Part shown: piece after piece, positions 1-7,988 of the stretch | Layout of the letters: every line of letters starts with the position of its first letter | How positions within the stretch are numbered: the first letter of the stretch is position 1 | From: Pseudomonas fluorescens Q2-87 | GTDB taxonomy: Bacteria; Pseudomonadota; Gammaproteobacteria; Pseudomonadales; Pseudomonadaceae | NCBI RefSeq assembly: GCF_000281895.1 | Contig: NZ_CM001558.1 | Coordinates: 934,556 to 998,555, forward strand | DNA length: 64,000 nucleotides | Direction of reading: 5' to 3' | Notes under the pieces: model-generated | What the model was told of the DNA's origin: nothing | Seen by the model: only the letters and a program-made list of their open reading frames with translations | Database searches by the model: none | Translations under genes and position numbers: made by a program

Positions 1-825
1 CGCCTTGCGTCCCATCACCGCGCCGAGGGGGACGCCGCCGGCAATACTTTTACCCAGCAGGACCAGGTCTGGCTCGATGCCCAATCGCGAGAAAGCAAAG
101 CGTTGGCCGGTGCGACCGAAGCCGGACTGGATTTCATCGGCGATCAGCAAAATGCCCTTTTCATCGCAGAACTGCCTCAGGGCCTGGGCGAATGGCACGT
201 CCAGCGCCAGGAAGCCGGCTTCGCCCTGAACCGGTTCAATGATGAAACAGGCGACGTCATTCACGTCGATCTCAACGCTGAACAGCCGTTCCATGGCCTT
301 CAGGGCCTCGGCGCAGGTTACACCGTTGTCCTGGCTTGGATAGGACAGGTGATAGACCGGCCCGGGCAGCACGCCGACTCTCTGTTTATAGGGCGCGACC
401 TTGCCATTGAGGTTGAGGGTGGCCAGGGTACGACCGTGGAACGCGCCGTCAAACGCAATGACGGCGGTGCGTCCCGTGGCGCCGCGTACGATCTTCAAGG
501 CGTTTTCCGCTGCCTCTGCGCCGCTGTTGGTGAGCATGCCGCTGATCGGATAACTCACCGGGACAAACGCCGCCAGGCGCTCCATCAACTGGATGTAAGG
601 GGCATGAGGTGCTGCGTTGAACGCATAGTGGGTGAGCCGGGTGGCTTGTTCGCGGATGGCCTCGACGACACGCGGGTGGCAATGGCCGAGGTTCAACACA
701 CCGATGCCGCCGACGAAATCGATGTAGCGCTTGCCATCGCTGTCCCAGACTTCGGCATTTTTACCGTGGTTCAGGCAAACAGGGTGAACGATAGAGATCG
801 ACTGGCTGATGGTGTCGCTGTTCAT
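1..825 (-). CDS. Class III (GabT/2-aminoadipate-type) aminotransferase, C-terminus cut by window edge
   Basis: PLP-dependent transaminase of the ornithine/GABA aminotransferase family; the first 275 residues are present, reading off the left edge without a stop. The start (MNSDTISQSISIVHP) is followed by the family motifs GGIGVLNLGHCHP, NSGAEAAENALKI and IIEPVQGEAG, and by the PLP-lysine segment LLGKSIAGGVPLG near residue 258. The substrate cannot be read from the sequence: GABA, 5-aminovalerate or 2-aminoadipate are the usual annotations for close Pseudomonas relatives, and the name 4-aminobutyrate transaminase would be a guess. It is followed downstream only by the window end and upstream by a REP pair, so no operon partner is visible. 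Confidence 0.85.
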   Translation of the reverse strand, partial: MNSDTISQSISIVHPVCLNHGKNAEVWDSDGKRYIDFVGGIGVLNLGHCHPRVVEAIREQATRLTHYAFNAAPHAPYIQLMERLAAFVPVSYPISGMLTNSGAEAAENALKIVRGATGRTAVIAFDGAFHGRTLATLNLNGKVAPYKQRVGVLPGPVYHLSYPSQDNGVTCAEALKAMERLFSVEIDVNDVACFIIEPVQGEAGFLALDVPFAQALRQFCDEKGILLIADEIQSGFGRTGQRFAFSRLGIEPDLVLLGKSIAGGVPLGAVMGRKA

Positions 826-960
826 GGATGACGGCTCGCAAGGCAAGAAGGCTTGCGATATTCAAGCCGCGAGCGGAGGGGCCCGGCAAACGAAATAAAG
901 TTGCCGGGTCAATCTTAAAAGTCGGGATGTAGGCGCGGTGTCGCATTAGGGTTACGCAAC

Positions 961-1095
961 CCGTGGCGAGGGAGCTTGCTCCCGCTGGGGCGCGCAGCGG
1001 CCCTCAAACCAGGCAACGCGGTGTATCGGGCCAATTGAGTTTGACTGTTTGGGTCTGCTGCGCAGCCCAGCGGGAGCAAGCTCCCTCGCCACAAA
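961..1095. repeat. REP pair (GTGGCGAGGGAGCTTGCTCCC family)
   Basis: Two inverted copies of a palindromic element, about 962-990 and 1066-1092, face each other around about 75 bp. The same element recurs at 41036 and 58330. It fills the 299-bp gap between the aminotransferase and the folM operon; no other feature is visible there. Confidence 0.85.
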
Positions 1096-1124
1096 AGCGG
1101 ATCTCACCACACAGGCAGGGTTGA

Positions 1125-1463
1125 TCAGCGCCGTTGCAGCGGCTGCGCCTCGAATTTCACCCCCGCCAACCCATGGACCATCAGCGCACGGATATTGCCG
1201 TGATCGCTGCCTTCGGGCGTGGCCAGCACCGAGCGGTAATGTTCGCCAAACGCCAGGAGTGCTTCTTCATCGCTCAAGCCTTCGAGCAGCGCCAGGCCCA
1301 GGGTCTTGCACGAACCTTCGTTCTGCCCGGCAGCGTTTTCTACGCCGCCGTTGTTGAACGCCTGTGGCTGGTAGTCGTAGCCGGCGGCGATAAAGGCCAA
1401 GGTGTCGGCAAAGAGGTGTTCGCCGCTCTTGAGGCGGGTTCGCAGGGCATTCAGATCAAGCAT
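1125..1463 (-). CDS. HopJ-family protein
   Basis: Small acidic protein of 112 aa (MLDLNALRTRLKSGEHLFADTL) of the HopJ type III effector family by name. The family is widespread in Pseudomonas and other bacteria without any secretion context, so a role as an injected effector should not be assumed. No signal peptide or membrane segment is seen. Its start overlaps the end of the DUF1244 gene by 8 bp, and it is the last gene of the folM-folE-folX-DUF1244-hopJ array. Molecular function is unknown; the operon position hints at a housekeeping link to pterin metabolism, but that is inference. Confidence 0.75.
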   Translation of the reverse strand: MLDLNALRTRLKSGEHLFADTLAFIAAGYDYQPQAFNNGGVENAAGQNEGSCKTLGLALLEGLSDEEALLAFGEHYRSVLATPEGSDHGNIRALMVHGLAGVKFEAQPLQRR

Positions 1464-1752
1464 CGGGTTTTCCTTTGGCGAACGCCGCTTGTTGTTCGGC
1501 GCTGGCTTCTTGCTGGTATTGGGCTTTCCATTCGGCGTACGGCATGCCGTAGACCACTTCGCGGGCGTCGTCGAGGCTGACCTCGATCTGGCGCTCATCG
1601 GCGGCGGCCTTGTACCACTTGGACAGGCAGTTGCGGCAGAAACCGGCGAGGTTCATCAGGTCAATGTTCTGCACATCCTTGCGGCTGTCCAGATGAGTGA
1701 CCAGCCGGCGGAAAGCGGCGGCTTCGAGTTCGAGGCGTTCTTGAGGAGACAT
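1456..1752 (-). CDS. DUF1244 family protein
   Basis: 98-aa protein with the conserved core LAGFCRNCLSKWY (two Cys) and DAREVVYGMPYAEWKAQY, diagnostic of DUF1244. A GTG start at 1761 is possible (adding MSP), but the ATG at 1752 is preferred because of the purine-rich stretch just upstream. It sits 39 bp after folX and overlaps the HopJ-like gene. The function of the family is not known; the CxxC pair suggests metal or redox chemistry, but nothing proves it. Confidence 0.75.
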   Translation of the reverse strand: MSPQERLELEAAAFRRLVTHLDSRKDVQNIDLMNLAGFCRNCLSKWYKAAADERQIEVSLDDAREVVYGMPYAEWKAQYQQEASAEQQAAFAKGKPDA

Positions 1753-1791
1753 AGGACTCACTGCGAATGTAAGGATAGGGGTAGCTTGCGG

Positions 1792-2163
1792 CTAGCGGCT
1801 TGCAGCCAAGGTGATCGAGACCGACTCGGCAAATCGCAAGGCGTGGGGCTTGTCGACTTCGACCTCGGCGTACAGCACCGATTCGTTGGCCATGACCAGG
1901 TCGAGCAATTCCTGGGTCAGGCGTTCGAGCAGGGCGAAGCGATTGCCTTCCACGTGGGCGATGATCGCCTTGGTGATGGTGCGGTAGTTCAGCGCATGAT
2001 CGATGTCGTTATCGCGGACTGCCTCCTGTGCTGCATACAGGATGGTCAGGTTGATCAGCACGTCCTGCTTGTTGAGGATTTCGTCCTCATTGATGCCGAT
2101 GAAGGTGCGCAGGCGCAGGTCCTTGACCTTGATGCGTGCCATGGCTGGCTGAAGTTGTGGCAT
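1792..2163 (-). CDS. folX: Dihydroneopterin triphosphate 2'-epimerase FolX
   Basis: 123-aa member of the FolB/FolX tunnel-fold family. Conserved stretches are [35 protein letters not shown] and [20 protein letters not shown]. In Pseudomonas FolX epimerises 7,8-dihydroneopterin triphosphate to the monapterin form, feeding tetrahydromonapterin, the cofactor of phenylalanine hydroxylase. The position directly after folE (the folE stop TAA abuts this ATG) and in the same operon as folM supports FolX rather than the folate enzyme FolB. An internal ATG at 2142 (MARIKVKD) is an alternative start. Confidence 0.9.
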   Translation of the reverse strand: MPQLQPAMARIKVKDLRLRTFIGINEDEILNKQDVLINLTILYAAQEAVRDNDIDHALNYRTITKAIIAHVEGNRFALLERLTQELLDLVMANESVLYAEVEVDKPHALRFAESVSITLAASR

Positions 2164-2724
2164 TTATTTGCTCCGTCGAATCAATTGCAAGAACTCCTGG
2201 CGGGTGGTGCTGGACTCGCGAAAGGCGCCGAGCATCACCGAGGTGTTCATGGTCGAGTTCTGTTTTTCGACACCGCGCATCATCATGCACATGTGTTGGG
2301 CTTCGATCACCACCGCCACGCCGGCGGCCTGGGTGACCTGTTGCACCGCGTCGGCGATCTGCCGGGTAAGGTTTTCCTGGATTTGCAGGCGGCGCGCGAA
2401 CATATCCACCAATCGGGCGATCTTCGACAGTCCCAGGACCTTGCCCGTAGGAATATAAGCCACATGGGCCTTGCCGATGAAGGGCAACAGGTGATGTTCG
2501 CACAGCGAATACAGCTCGATGTCGGCGACGATGACCACTTCATCGCTGTCCGAGGCAAACAGGGCGCCGTTGACGATCTGCTCGACACTTTGTTCATAGC
2601 CGTTGCACAGGTACTGCATCGCCTTGGCCGCCCGTACCGGGGTGTCCAGCAAGCCCTCGCGCTCCGGGTCTTCGCCCAGGCCAATGAGGATCTCGCGGTA
2701 GTTCTGGGGCAGGGATAGCGTCAT
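2164..2724 (-). CDS. folE: GTP cyclohydrolase I
   Basis: 186-aa enzyme converting GTP to 7,8-dihydroneopterin triphosphate, the entry step to folate and monapterin. Visible signatures: [22 protein letters not shown] with zinc ligands C75 and H78, [20 protein letters not shown], and C146 in [11 protein letters not shown], the third zinc ligand. Length is normal for the short bacterial type. It lies 20 bp after folM and directly before folX, so here its product is most likely directed to tetrahydromonapterin. Start chosen at [13 protein letters not shown]; the longer open frame upstream lies inside folM. Confidence 0.95.
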   Translation of the reverse strand: MTLSLPQNYREILIGLGEDPEREGLLDTPVRAAKAMQYLCNGYEQSVEQIVNGALFASDSDEVVIVADIELYSLCEHHLLPFIGKAHVAYIPTGKVLGLSKIARLVDMFARRLQIQENLTRQIADAVQQVTQAAGVAVVIEAQHMCMMMRGVEKQNSTMNTSVMLGAFRESSTTRQEFLQLIRRSK

Positions 2725-2744
2725 GGTGCATCCTCGGGGCAGGG

Positions 2745-3455
2745 CTATTTGACGTGCCGCCCGCCGTTGACGGTCAGGGTCGTGCCGGTGACGTAGGGAT
2801 TGTCCAGCAAGTAACGCAGGCTTTGGTAGACCACTTCGCTGCCGGGTTCGATGCCCAGGGCGGACTTGGCCAGGGCCTTGGCACGGTAGGCCGCGTCGTC
2901 CTCGGGGTTGAACAGTAGCAGGGCCGGGGCGATGCCATTGACTTTGATGGCGGGCGCGAACTTCGCCGCGAACGACAGGGTCAGGCTTTCCAGGCCGGCC
3001 TTGGTGGCGCAATAGGCGATATGCCGACTGCTGCCCTTGCGTGTCACATCATCGCCGATATGCACGATGTCCGCTGGCGTCGAGCGCCGCAGCAGTTCGG
3101 CGCAATGCAGGTTGATCAGGTAGGGCGCAAGCATATGCACACTGAACATGGCGTTGAACGCCGCTGCCTCACTGCCCGGATTTTCGGCCAGCCAGGCCGA
3201 GGCGTTGTGCACGACAGCCCGCAGTCGGTCGGTGTGCTGCTTGAGCTGTTCGATAAAGGCCAGTATCCCCGCTTCACTGGAGAAATCAGCGAAGAGCATG
3301 ATCGCTCCCAGCTCACGCAGCGTTTGCACGCCGGGACGTTCGGTGCGATAGGTCGCGATCACCGGTTGGCCGTCTTCCAGCAACCGTCGGGCGCAATGCA
3401 GCCCGACGCGCTGGGCTGCGCCGGTGATCAGGATCGGGGCGGTGGCGCTGGACAT
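2745..3455 (-). CDS. folM: Dihydromonapterin reductase FolM
   Basis: 236-aa short-chain dehydrogenase/reductase. The NADPH site is [18 protein letters not shown] (residues about 8-25, with GAAQRVG typical of pteridine reductases), followed by VVHNASAW and the catalytic Y-x3-K in [12 protein letters not shown]. In Pseudomonas FolM reduces dihydromonapterin to tetrahydromonapterin. It is the first gene of the operon; the 121-bp gap upstream carries an unusual TTGACC/TGTACA sequence (see findings). Confidence 0.92.
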   Translation of the reverse strand: MSSATAPILITGAAQRVGLHCARRLLEDGQPVIATYRTERPGVQTLRELGAIMLFADFSSEAGILAFIEQLKQHTDRLRAVVHNASAWLAENPGSEAAAFNAMFSVHMLAPYLINLHCAELLRRSTPADIVHIGDDVTRKGSSRHIAYCATKAGLESLTLSFAAKFAPAIKVNGIAPALLLFNPEDDAAYRAKALAKSALGIEPGSEVVYQSLRYLLDNPYVTGTTLTVNGGRHVK

Positions 3456-3576
3456 GGGTGGGCTCGGTTCACTGCAAAAGCAAAACTATAACAGCGACGC
3501 CGGGCGCGTCCTATGTACAAAGGTCAATCCGGTCGCGACTCAACTGCCCACAGGAATACTGTTGAGGCTGCTGGCA

Positions 3577-4137
3577 TCAATGATTCTGAGCGGCCGGCTG
3601 CGTCCGTCGTGGCGTGCCGTTGAGCCAGTTCGCCAACAGATGAGTGGACATCGGAATAAACAGGTAGACCATCAATGGCGTCAGCACCAGCGTACTGATG
3701 AACACCCGGCTCAGCAGGCCCAATTCACCCAGCAGCGGGCCCAGCAGGAAATTGAACAACAGCGACACGGGGAAGAACGCGAGCCAGATCGCCACGGCCT
3801 GTTTCCAGCGCGGCGGCCGCTGGCCGACGGTACCGAACCAGCCATCGATACCACGAACCCGATGTTCGGAGGGATGGGCAAACAGATCACCGCCCCGTCC
3901 CAGCCAGGCCGTGCGGGACGCCGAGTGTTCCCAGGCGTGCAGGGTCTGCTCGTCGGCAAAGCGGAAAATAATCTGGAATTCGTCGTCCTGGGGCGGTGGC
4001 GCGAGGACGCCCGAGCCCAGGTAGCCGGGGAAATCGGTGGCCAATTGTTCGCCTTCGCGCAGCCAGGCGATCAGGTCTTGATAGCGGCCATTGGCGACGC
4101 GGCGGGCCACCATCAACGTGACGGGTGAGGTAGACAT
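3577..4137 (-). CDS. Antibiotic biosynthesis monooxygenase-domain membrane protein
   Basis: 186-aa protein. The first 95 residues form an ABM-like dimeric alpha/beta barrel (VTLMVARRVANGRYQDLIAW, PGYLGSGV, EFQIIFRF, AWEHSASR). The C-terminal third has two predicted membrane helices (AVAIWLAFFPVSLLFNFLLG and VFISTLVLTPLMVYLFI). This ABM-plus-two-helix layout is common in proteobacteria and has no established substrate. The start is supported by ACGGAGA upstream. It is divergent from the LitR-type regulator at 4359, so the two may share control by the dyad at 4256-4305. Confidence 0.75.
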   Translation of the reverse strand: MSTSPVTLMVARRVANGRYQDLIAWLREGEQLATDFPGYLGSGVLAPPPQDDEFQIIFRFADEQTLHAWEHSASRTAWLGRGGDLFAHPSEHRVRGIDGWFGTVGQRPPRWKQAVAIWLAFFPVSLLFNFLLGPLLGELGLLSRVFISTLVLTPLMVYLFIPMSTHLLANWLNGTPRRTQPAAQNH

Positions 4138-4255
4138 TTTGTATCTCCGTAAAACAGGCGCGGTGCTCCGGATAGGAGGTTCGCGGGGGACGCCCCGGGG
4201 TGGTGGGTAGCGTCTGGTCGCCAAAAAACAGGCAAGGATTATTCCCGATTGCGCG

Positions 4256-4305
4256 CAAAACAACAAAACCGCACGTCAAAGGCCGTTTGTTGTTGTAATG
4301 ACGTG
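4256..4305. promoter_or_regulatory. Nested dyads upstream of the LitR-type regulator (possible operator)
   Basis: A perfect 7-bp inverted repeat CACGTCA (4272-4278) / TGACGTG (4299-4305) overlaps a second one formed by AACAACAAAAC (about 4258) and GTTTGTTGTT (about 4285-4294). It lies between two divergent genes, about 55 bp upstream of the regulator's start. Only its symmetry is seen; the binding protein is not known. Confidence 0.4.
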
Positions 4306-4358
4306 TCGGAGTGGGAGTAAACTGGGATCCAATTTGCCAGTCGGATTTGTCTGCCAAA

Positions 4359-5318
4359 ATGAGCGTAAACACAGAAGACAACCTTGTTCTGCTGGCATCC
4401 GGTGCCTTGAAACGCGAGGAACTGTTCCCCATTCGCGAAGTGGCGCGCTTGACCGGCGTGAACCCAGTGACGCTTCGCGCATGGGAGCGGCGCTACGGTC
4501 TGATCCAGCCTACTCGCACCGAAAGCGGGCACCGTCTGTATTCTCTGGGCGATATCGAAAAAGTGCGCAACATCCTGGCCTGGATCGAGCGCGGCGTGGC
4601 GGTGAGCAAAGTCGGTAAGATCCTGGCAAAGACCGAGTCGGTGCAACCGGTCTCCACGCTGATCTCGTCCGATCTGGTCAGGGCCGATTATGCCCAGTGG
4701 CAGCAACAGGTGATGGACGCGGTTGGCAAGTTTGACGATGTGGAAATGGATCGTGTCTACGGGCAGATTTTTTCCACCTACGCCGTGCCGATCGTATTCC
4801 AGGACATCCTGCTGCCCATCTGGCGGCAATTGCTGCAACGCCAGCAGGAATTCGGCCGGACCAGCGAGTGGGTATTCTTCGACGGCTTCCTGCGTTCGCG
4901 CATTATCCAGCGGCTTTTGCTCAAGCGTGAAGGCTATTCGCCGCGTGTGCTCATCTGCGGCATTTCCGGCCAGTGCCGTGAGTTGGACCTGCTGGTCGCG
5001 GCGCTGTTCCTTTCCAAGGCTGAGGTGGGCGTCCGGCTCTTGGCGATCGGCTTGCCCTTCGACGAGTTGACCCTGGTTTGCCAGAAGATCCAGCCTTTGG
5101 CGCTGGTGCTGGTGTCCAACCACGCGCCGGTCCCTGATTTACCGAAGCGCCTCTCGAGGTTGGCGATGAGCCTGGATTGTCCGTTGATGTTGGCTGGTGA
5201 TGCGTCCGAGTTGGCACAGGATGCCCTGGCTGGGTCGTCGATCGCCTGTTTGGGGAATGAGGGAACCATGATGCCCCGGCGCCTGCGTCAATTTTTGGCG
5301 GGCAACCTGGACACCTGA
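4359..5318 (+). CDS. Class II LitR/CarH-type MerR transcriptional regulator
   Basis: 319-aa regulator: N-terminal MerR winged helix (FPIREVARLTGVNPVTLRAW, residues 23-42, then RRYGLIQPTRTESGHRLYS) and a C-terminal region with the cobalamin-binding architecture of LitR/CarH photoreceptors. The vitamin B12 ligands look lost: the canonical EH after the Trp is EW (170-171), and the ExHxxG-like motif is QCRELD (205-210), with Arg in place of the Co-ligating His. That matches the B12-independent class II LitR (PplR) proteins of P. putida, which act with short LOV photoreceptors; such a LOV gene is 0.7 kb away. The start at 4359 is preferred over 4311 for homology reasons. It converges tail-to-tail (1 bp apart) with the PilZ-like gene. 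Confidence 0.85.
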   Translation: MSVNTEDNLVLLASGALKREELFPIREVARLTGVNPVTLRAWERRYGLIQPTRTESGHRLYSLGDIEKVRNILAWIERGVAVSKVGKILAKTESVQPVSTLISSDLVRADYAQWQQQVMDAVGKFDDVEMDRVYGQIFSTYAVPIVFQDILLPIWRQLLQRQQEFGRTSEWVFFDGFLRSRIIQRLLLKREGYSPRVLICGISGQCRELDLLVAALFLSKAEVGVRLLAIGLPFDELTLVCQKIQPLALVLVSNHAPVPDLPKRLSRLAMSLDCPLMLAGDASELAQDALAGSSIACLGNEGTMMPRRLRQFLAGNLDT

Positions 5319-5319
5319 A

Positions 5320-5925
5320 TCAGAGGTGCATGGTCGGATGGGTCAAACGATGTTGCTGCAGGATGTATTGGCGCAGGCGCTCGGTCTCGTCTTGATCATT
5401 CTGGCTCAGGTGATAGGCGAACAACCCTTGGTCCGTTTCCCGCTCAAAGACGCCTCGCAACGAAATTCTCTCGTAGCCTGACGGGCTGAACCACAAAGAA
5501 AACTGCCTGGGTGGCTTGGCGCGACTGCGACTCTCCAAGAGGACGCCTTTACAGGAGACTTCGTGGACCCAGAGGGGCCCCGGTTGGCCCTTGATGTTTT
5601 CCAGGGCTACGGGCTCGTCGAGCGTCAGGCGCCACGGGCGGATTTTCGGCCCGTCTTCATAGATGCTCGGAACGCCCAGGCGCAAGTGCATCGCATGGAA
5701 TTCGTCTTCTACCAGGTGCAACGGAAAGGTCATTTGCTGATTTTCGAAATTGGCTTGTAGCGTGACCTGCTCGTTTGCCGCCAGGCGCGTCAGCAGGTCA
5801 CGGATCTGCGATCCACCATTCACCAGCAGGCTCGACGTGACATCCCGTTCGTTCAACTGCGGGTTGTGCTGCATGGTGCGGATGAAATCCAGTTCATCCT
5901 GGGTGAGAAGGGCGTCACGCTGCAT
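5320..5925 (-). CDS. PilZ-like / YcgR-like protein
   Basis: 201-aa soluble protein. Residues about 38-110 resemble the N-terminal domain of YcgR-type proteins (IRDLLTRLAANEQVTLQANF). Residues about 110-190 look like a degenerate PilZ barrel: VHEVSCKGVLLE resembles the D/NxSxxG signature with Glu at its first position, but a clear RxxxR c-di-GMP motif is not found. Binding of c-di-GMP is therefore uncertain. It lies 54 bp downstream of the LOV gene on the same strand and is probably co-transcribed with it. Confidence 0.6.
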   Translation of the reverse strand: MQRDALLTQDELDFIRTMQHNPQLNERDVTSSLLVNGGSQIRDLLTRLAANEQVTLQANFENQQMTFPLHLVEDEFHAMHLRLGVPSIYEDGPKIRPWRLTLDEPVALENIKGQPGPLWVHEVSCKGVLLESRSRAKPPRQFSLWFSPSGYERISLRGVFERETDQGLFAYHLSQNDQDETERLRQYILQQHRLTHPTMHL

Positions 5926-5979
5926 GATCTGCTCGAAATAAAAATTTACGTTTTCACTGGTGATTGTAGTGACTGACCA

Positions 5980-6456
5980 TTAATTCGGGGTTTTGTTTGA
6001 ACCGTTCGTCGCTTCAAGACGGGCAATTGTCTCCCGCGCGTCGGCCAGGTCCTTTTCGAGCTGGATGACCCGTTGTTGAGCCTTGACCTGGGCGGTGACA
6101 TCTTTTTGCACACCTACGAAATAAGTGCGCCCATCAGCTTCGTTTTTTACCGTGGACAGTGACAGCTCGTTCCAGAACGGAGTGCCGTCCTTGCGGTAAT
6201 TGCGCAGCACTTCGCGACAGGCTCCGCCTTCCTTCAACGCCTTGCGGATGTGTTCCAAGGACGGCTGGTCGCGATCGCCCGATTGCAGGAACCGGCAATC
6301 TTGGTAGAGGACTTCATCGCGGTGATAGCCGGTCAGTCGTTCGAAGGCCGGATTGACATAAATGAGGATGTTGTCTTCGTCGCCTTCTTGTTCAGCGACG
6401 ACAATTCCGTCGTTAGATGCATTGATGACCAGTTGCATCAGTTGAGCGTTGATCAT
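5980..6456 (-). CDS. Short LOV blue-light photoreceptor
   Basis: 158-aa single-domain LOV protein. The flavin-adduct motif is present as QDCRFLQ with the photoactive Cys at residue 54. Other LOV landmarks are ASNDGIVVAE, ILIYVNPAFERLTGY, NYRKDGTPFWNELSLS and TYFVGVQKDVT. It ends in a helical extension (residues 125-150) like the dimerising Jalpha helix of P. putida PpSB1-LOV and its P. fluorescens homologues. The start MINAQLMQLVINASND is supported by GAGGGG upstream; the longer frame to 6492 is not needed. In P. putida such LOV proteins are required for light induction through PplR regulators, matching the LitR-type gene nearby. Confidence 0.93.
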   Translation of the reverse strand: MINAQLMQLVINASNDGIVVAEQEGDEDNILIYVNPAFERLTGYHRDEVLYQDCRFLQSGDRDQPSLEHIRKALKEGGACREVLRNYRKDGTPFWNELSLSTVKNEADGRTYFVGVQKDVTAQVKAQQRVIQLEKDLADARETIARLEATNGSNKTPN

Positions 6457-6610
6457 GGAGAACCCCTCTGCACGTCCCTGTTGAAGCAGCATTCTAGAAG
6501 AAAGCCGGGGGCTGTCTACTGGCCATTACCGGTATTGAGAGCCATTCGCGGCTTTGTGGGCGCAACTGTTACCATGACGGCTCTTTTATACAGTTTCAGG
6601 GAACAGATTG

Positions 6611-7066
6611 ATGAAAGTCGCCATCCTTTCCGGCTCGGTTTATGGCACCGCTGAAGAAGTCGCCCGGCATGCTGCCAAGCTGCTTCTTGAAGCCGGGTTC
6701 CAAGCCTGGCACAACCCCCGTGCCACCTTGGCGGAGATACAAGCGTTCGGCCCGCAGGCTCTGCTGGCGGTGACCTCGACCACGGGCATGGGCGAGTTGC
6801 CTGACAGCTTGATGCCGTTGTATTCGAACATTCGCGATCAGCTCCCAGCTTTTTTTCGTGGCTTGCCCGGCGCGGTGATCGGCCTGGGCGATGCCAGTTA
6901 CGGCGATACCTTCTGCGCGGGTGGCGAGCAGATGCGCGAACTGTTCGCCGAGCTGGGGGTGCACGAGGTGTTGCCGATGCTGCGCCTGGATGCCAGCGAA
7001 AGTGTAACGCCGGAAACCGACGCCGAGCCTTGGCTGGCTGAATTGGTCGGTGCGCTGCGCTCTTGA
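6611..7066 (+). CDS. Flavodoxin (MioC-like)
   Basis: 151-aa FMN-binding flavodoxin-fold electron carrier. The phosphate loop is ILSGSVYGTAEEVA (residues 4-17, the S/TGxxxGTAE pattern); later FMN loops are STTGMGELPD and GLGDASYGDTFC. Length is that of MioC-type flavodoxins. A TTG start 3 bp upstream is possible, but ATG at 6611 with AGGGA before it is preferred. It is divergent from the LOV gene with a 154-bp gap, so the two could share a regulatory region. Confidence 0.9.
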   Translation: MKVAILSGSVYGTAEEVARHAAKLLLEAGFQAWHNPRATLAEIQAFGPQALLAVTSTTGMGELPDSLMPLYSNIRDQLPAFFRGLPGAVIGLGDASYGDTFCAGGEQMRELFAELGVHEVLPMLRLDASESVTPETDAEPWLAELVGALRS

Positions 7067-7205
7067 GTCGTTTGGCTGACCCGCTCGGTCAGTAAGCTGG
7101 CTGCCAATGCAACTACCGCTGCTGGAGGAGCTGACTAGACTGGTTTTCTTGCATATGAAGTCTTGATGACAGGATTCCTATAATAAGAAACCAGAGGTCA
7201 GAGCC

Positions 7206-7988
7206 GTGAGCGTAGCGCCCCTCCAAACGACACCCAGCGTCAAGGAACAGGTCAGTGCGGCCGAGTGGCAAACCCGGGTGGATCTTGCCGCCTGTTATCG
7301 GCTTGTCGCACTGCATGGGTGGGATGACCTGATCTTCACCCACATTTCCGCGAAAGTCCCCGGCACCGAGGATTTCCTGATCAACCCGTTCGGGTTGATG
7401 TTCCATGAAATCACCGCTTCCAGCCTGGTCAAAGTCGACCAGGCCGGTAACAAGCTGATGGACAGCCCCTACGAAATCAACCCGGCGGGCTACACCATCC
7501 ACAGCGCGGTCCATGAGGTGCGCCATGACGTGGCCTGCGTGCTGCATACGCACACCGCGTCCGGCGTTGCGGTCTCGGCACAGAAGCAAGGCGTGTTGCC
7601 GATCAGCCAGCAATCGCTGTTCGTGCTGTCGAGCCTGGCCTATCACGCTTACGAAGGGGTGGCCTTGAACCATGAGGAAAAGGCGCGCTTGCAGGCGGAC
7701 CTGGGCGAAAGCAACTTCCTGATGCTGCACAACCATGGCTTGCTGACGTGCGGCGGCACCATCGCCGATACCTTCCTGATGATGTTCACTTTTCAGCGGG
7801 CCTGCGATATTCAGGTCATGGCACTGAACGGCGGGGCCGAATTGATAGCCATTGAACCGCAGATCCTGGCCGGCGCCCGGGCGATGATCGCCGGCGTAAC
7901 CAAAAGCGCCCAAGGCATGGGTGGCGCGCTGGCCTGGCCAGCGCTGCTGCGCAAGCTCGATCAGCAAGACGGCGGGTATAGAAACTGA
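7206..7988 (+). CDS. Class II aldolase/adducin family protein
   Basis: 260-aa zinc-dependent aldolase-fold protein. Metal-binding segments are visible: FTHISAKVPG, VLHTHTASGVAV (HxH pair near residues 115-117) and LMLHNHGLLTCG. The family includes fuculose-phosphate aldolases but also many proteins of unknown reaction, and nothing here fixes the substrate. GTG start (MSVAPLQTT) preceded by AGAGG; a TATAAT box sits at 7179-7184. Its stop overlaps the ATG of the next hydrolase gene, so the two are translationally coupled. Confidence 0.85.
   Translation: MSVAPLQTTPSVKEQVSAAEWQTRVDLAACYRLVALHGWDDLIFTHISAKVPGTEDFLINPFGLMFHEITASSLVKVDQAGNKLMDSPYEINPAGYTIHSAVHEVRHDVACVLHTHTASGVAVSAQKQGVLPISQQSLFVLSSLAYHAYEGVALNHEEKARLQADLGESNFLMLHNHGLLTCGGTIADTFLMMFTFQRACDIQVMALNGGAELIAIEPQILAGARAMIAGVTKSAQGMGGALAWPALLRKLDQQDGGYRN

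Noticed and set aside
1125..1463. HopJ-like gene as a type III effector
   Set aside because: No hrp box, chaperone or secretion genes nearby; it sits in a pterin operon and the family is general in Pseudomonas.
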